Shown here: positions 5,783-6,983 of the stretch, one piece after another
Position numbering within the stretch: the stretch's first letter is position 1
How the letters are laid out: each line of letters begins with the position of its first letter
Assembly: GCA_007127615.1 (NCBI GenBank)
Contig: SKZB01000496.1
Location: 1-6,983, forward strand
Direction: 5' to 3'
DNA length: 6,983 nucleotides
Source of the DNA: Phycisphaerales bacterium
GTDB taxonomy: Bacteria; Planctomycetota; Phycisphaerae; Phycisphaerales; SM1A02
Notes under the pieces: model-generated
What the model was told of the DNA's origin: nothing
Database searches by the model: none
Seen by the model: the letters and a program-made list of their open reading frames with translations, nothing else
Made by a program: the position numbers and the translations under genes

Positions 5783-6841
5783 ATGAGACTAAAACGATTC
5801 ATATCTGGTATCGCTATTGTCGGTCTCGCCACGGCCATGTTGAGCGGATTGAGCATGGCGGCCGGAGATCGAGTCGATTCACATGATGCCGCGGCATCAG
5901 CAGACTCTGACCCGGCTGAAACCCGCGCCGAGCGTGCTGGTGCACCGCCCACCGGCAATGCCGGCGGTTCACTCGCCGGCGCGGCGTGCCCGGGTGACCT
6001 CGAGGACACTGGGACCGTTGACGTCTTCGATCTGTTGGCGCTGCTCGATGCGTGGGGACCGTGCGGCGACCCGTCGGACTGTCCGGCGGACCTGACCGGC
6101 TCCGGCGTGGTTGATGTGTTCGATCTGCTGGAACTGCTGGACAACTGGGGAGAGTGTCCGGACGATCCCCCGAACCCATTAAGCTGCGAGGGAACGTGCG
6201 GCTTCGAGGCGCCCGGCGGCTGCTGGTGCGATGAGGCGTGCATCAACTTCGGCGACTGCTGTGATGATGCCTGCGACCTTTGCGAGCTTGACAACTGCGA
6301 GGACTCGTGCTTCGGTAACTGCGGCAGCGCCGCCCCCGGCGGTTGCTGGTGCGATGAGGCATGCCTCGATTTCAACGATTGCTGCGATGACGCCTGCGAT
6401 TACTGTGATCACTGCCCCACGGCGGAAGGCGAAGATCCGGACAATTGCATCTGGCTCCCGGACGACGCGTGGATCACGGAGAGCGGTGATCTGACGGGAC
6501 TGATCGCCTCGGGCATCAATTCCGATTGCGACGCCAACGACAACGAAGACTTCTGGTTCTGCTGGGAACCGGTTCTCACCACCTGGCCCACCGTCTTTGC
6601 GAGAATGGAATCGGCGGAGGGGTTCACCCCCACCCTCCAGCTCTTCGTCGATGACGTGACCAATCAGTTCATCCCGATCATCGCCCCGCTTACCCCCTGC
6701 ACCACCGGGACCGGAATCCAGAATGAACTGTTGATTCCGACCTCGACACTCGAAGAACATGAGGTGATCTACATACGCATCAGCGGCGTCAACGACGGTG
6801 ATGGTGAGTTCACGTTCCGAATGGAACCGATCATCAACTGA
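5783..6841 (+). CDS. Exported protein with dockerin-like pair, two somatomedin-B-like domains and PPC-like C-terminal domain
   Basis: A 352-residue secreted protein of unknown function. The signal peptide has basic residues 2-5, a hydrophobic core at about 7-23 and cleavage near SMA/A (24-27). An Ala/Asp-rich linker (30-68) follows. A dockerin-like pair lies at 72-124, matching the tail of the upstream protein (DVFDLL..LL..WG twice, joined by CGDPSDCPADL) but placed at the N-terminal side. Two cysteine domains at 135-167 and 176-208 follow, each with C-x3-C-x7-C-W-C-D-E-A-C-x5-C-C-D-D-A-C, the somatomedin B spacing. The C-terminal 140 residues include EDFWFCW, a central LQLFVDD strand and IYIRISGVNDGDGEFTF, typical of PPC-type beta-sandwiches that accompany secreted proteins. 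No catalytic motif was recognised, so a binding or scaffold role is the best inference. It probably forms one transcription unit with the beta-helix gene; a terminator follows it. Confidence 0.9.
   Translation: MRLKRFISGIAIVGLATAMLSGLSMAAGDRVDSHDAAASADSDPAETRAERAGAPPTGNAGGSLAGAACPGDLEDTGTVDVFDLLALLDAWGPCGDPSDCPADLTGSGVVDVFDLLELLDNWGECPDDPPNPLSCEGTCGFEAPGGCWCDEACINFGDCCDDACDLCELDNCEDSCFGNCGSAAPGGCWCDEACLDFNDCCDDACDYCDHCPTAEGEDPDNCIWLPDDAWITESGDLTGLIASGINSDCDANDNEDFWFCWEPVLTTWPTVFARMESAEGFTPTLQLFVDDVTNQFIPIIAPLTPCTTGTGIQNELLIPTSTLEEHEVIYIRISGVNDGDGEFTFRMEPIIN
5993..6154 (+). other. Dockerin-like pair with degenerate calcium loops
   Basis: Residues 71-124 repeat the loop pattern of the neighbouring protein, but ligand positions 3 and 5 have changed. 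Loop 1 has D72, E74, T76, D80, D83; loop 2 has D103, T105, S107, D111, D114. The hydrophobic helix DVFDLL..LL..WG is kept in both. This suggests selection on the helix surface rather than on calcium affinity. Confidence 0.75.
6182..6406 (+). repeat. Two tandem somatomedin-B-like domains (123-bp period)
   Basis: All nine cysteines of unit 1 (135, 139, 147, 149, 153, 159, 160, 164, 167) recur exactly 41 residues later in unit 2 (176, 180, 188, 190, 194, 200, 201, 205, 208). Both contain APGGCWCDEAC. Eight of the cysteines fit the four-disulfide knot of the SMB domain; the ninth, in DxC, is additional. The exact spacing points to a recent tandem duplication. Confidence 0.85.
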
Positions 6842-6874
6842 CCTCGTTGTCGAACAATTGATGACCCCTACTCA

Positions 6875-6911
6875 AAAGCGCCCCGAACGACATCGTCGTT
6901 CGGGGCGCTTT
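6875..6911 (+). terminator. Intrinsic terminator, probably bidirectional
   Basis: AAAGCGCCCCGAACGA (6875-6890) pairs perfectly with 6896-6911 over 16 bp, leaving a 5-base loop (CATCG) that can close by one more pair. The stem is GC-rich, has A residues on its left and is followed by a T-rich stretch (GGTTTGTGTCTTTCT). It begins 33 bases after the stop of the SMB-domain gene. The A and T flanks suit termination from both sides. Confidence 0.88.
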
Positions 6912-6948
6912 GGTTTGTGTCTTTCTCACCAGAATCCGATCGTTTCGT

Positions 6949-6983
6949 TCAGAAAGCGAAGATGGCGTCGAACACCTTGGAGA
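6949..6983 (-). CDS. Possible 3' end of a convergent gene (partial)
   Basis: On the minus strand the last 35 bases read ...SKVFDAIFAF followed by TGA at 6951-6949, with G/C at most third codon positions. Its position facing a bidirectional-looking terminator fits the end of a convergent gene. Only ten codons are visible, so no function can be given. The alternative is a plus-strand start at ATG 6962 (MASNTLE...), which I think less likely because its ribosome site is weak. Confidence 0.3.
   Translation of the reverse strand, partial: SKVFDAIFAF

Noticed and set aside
5484..6154. Cellulosome component
   Set aside because: The dockerin-like loops are accompanied by no glycoside hydrolase, carbohydrate-binding module or cohesin in the window, and one pair has lost calcium ligands.
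5524..6375. 283-codon open frame on the minus strand
   Set aside because: Shadow of the plus-strand exported-protein genes. The Ser/Gln-rich product mirrors the dockerin-like and SMB repeats, and the frame crosses the gap between two well-supported genes.

Overview
The window looks like chromosomal DNA from a planctomycete, most likely of the Phycisphaerae type. That placement is inferred from protein content, not from a marker gene. Four signs support it: an ECF sigma factor of the TIGR02999 kind sitting directly before a Hanks-type Ser/Thr kinase with kinesin-light-chain-like TPRs; secreted proteins carrying a paired dockerin-like motif (DVFDLLxLLxNWG); a right-handed beta-helix protein with the FCxNxPDDI...W.D..GN.F module ending; and high-GC coding sequence with moderate Shine-Dalgarno signals.

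Layout. The left half is a minus-strand operon read right to left. An ECF sigma factor (2640-3236) overlaps by four bases (ATGA) the start of a large membrane-anchored kinase (2643 down to base 1, where it leaves the window without a stop). The kinase has an N-terminal extension, a complete catalytic domain with all key residues, one membrane span, a charged helical linker and seven TPRs spaced exactly 42 residues apart. A 246-bp divergent intergenic region (3237-3482) separates this operon from two plus-strand genes and holds two perfect inverted repeats. The first plus-strand gene (3483-5642) encodes a 719-residue exported beta-helix protein made of two related modules and ending in a dockerin-like pair. 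The second (5783-6841) encodes a 352-residue exported protein with a signal peptide, a dockerin-like pair, two tandem somatomedin-B-like cysteine domains and a PPC-like beta-sandwich. A strong hairpin terminator (6875-6911) closes this unit. The last 35 bases may be the 3' end of a convergent gene.

How the parts may work together (inference). The sigma factor has QPTA where ordinary ECF factors have the acidic DAED motif in region 2. This resembles ECF43 sigma factors, which are switched on by threonine phosphorylation from a neighbouring Hanks kinase. With its TPR array predicted outside the inner membrane, the kinase could sense an envelope or extracellular condition and phosphorylate its translationally coupled sigma factor. 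The divergent surface/secreted genes, which share the same dockerin-like module, are natural candidate targets, but no promoter evidence shows this. Single parts belong to known families; the combination is the point of interest.
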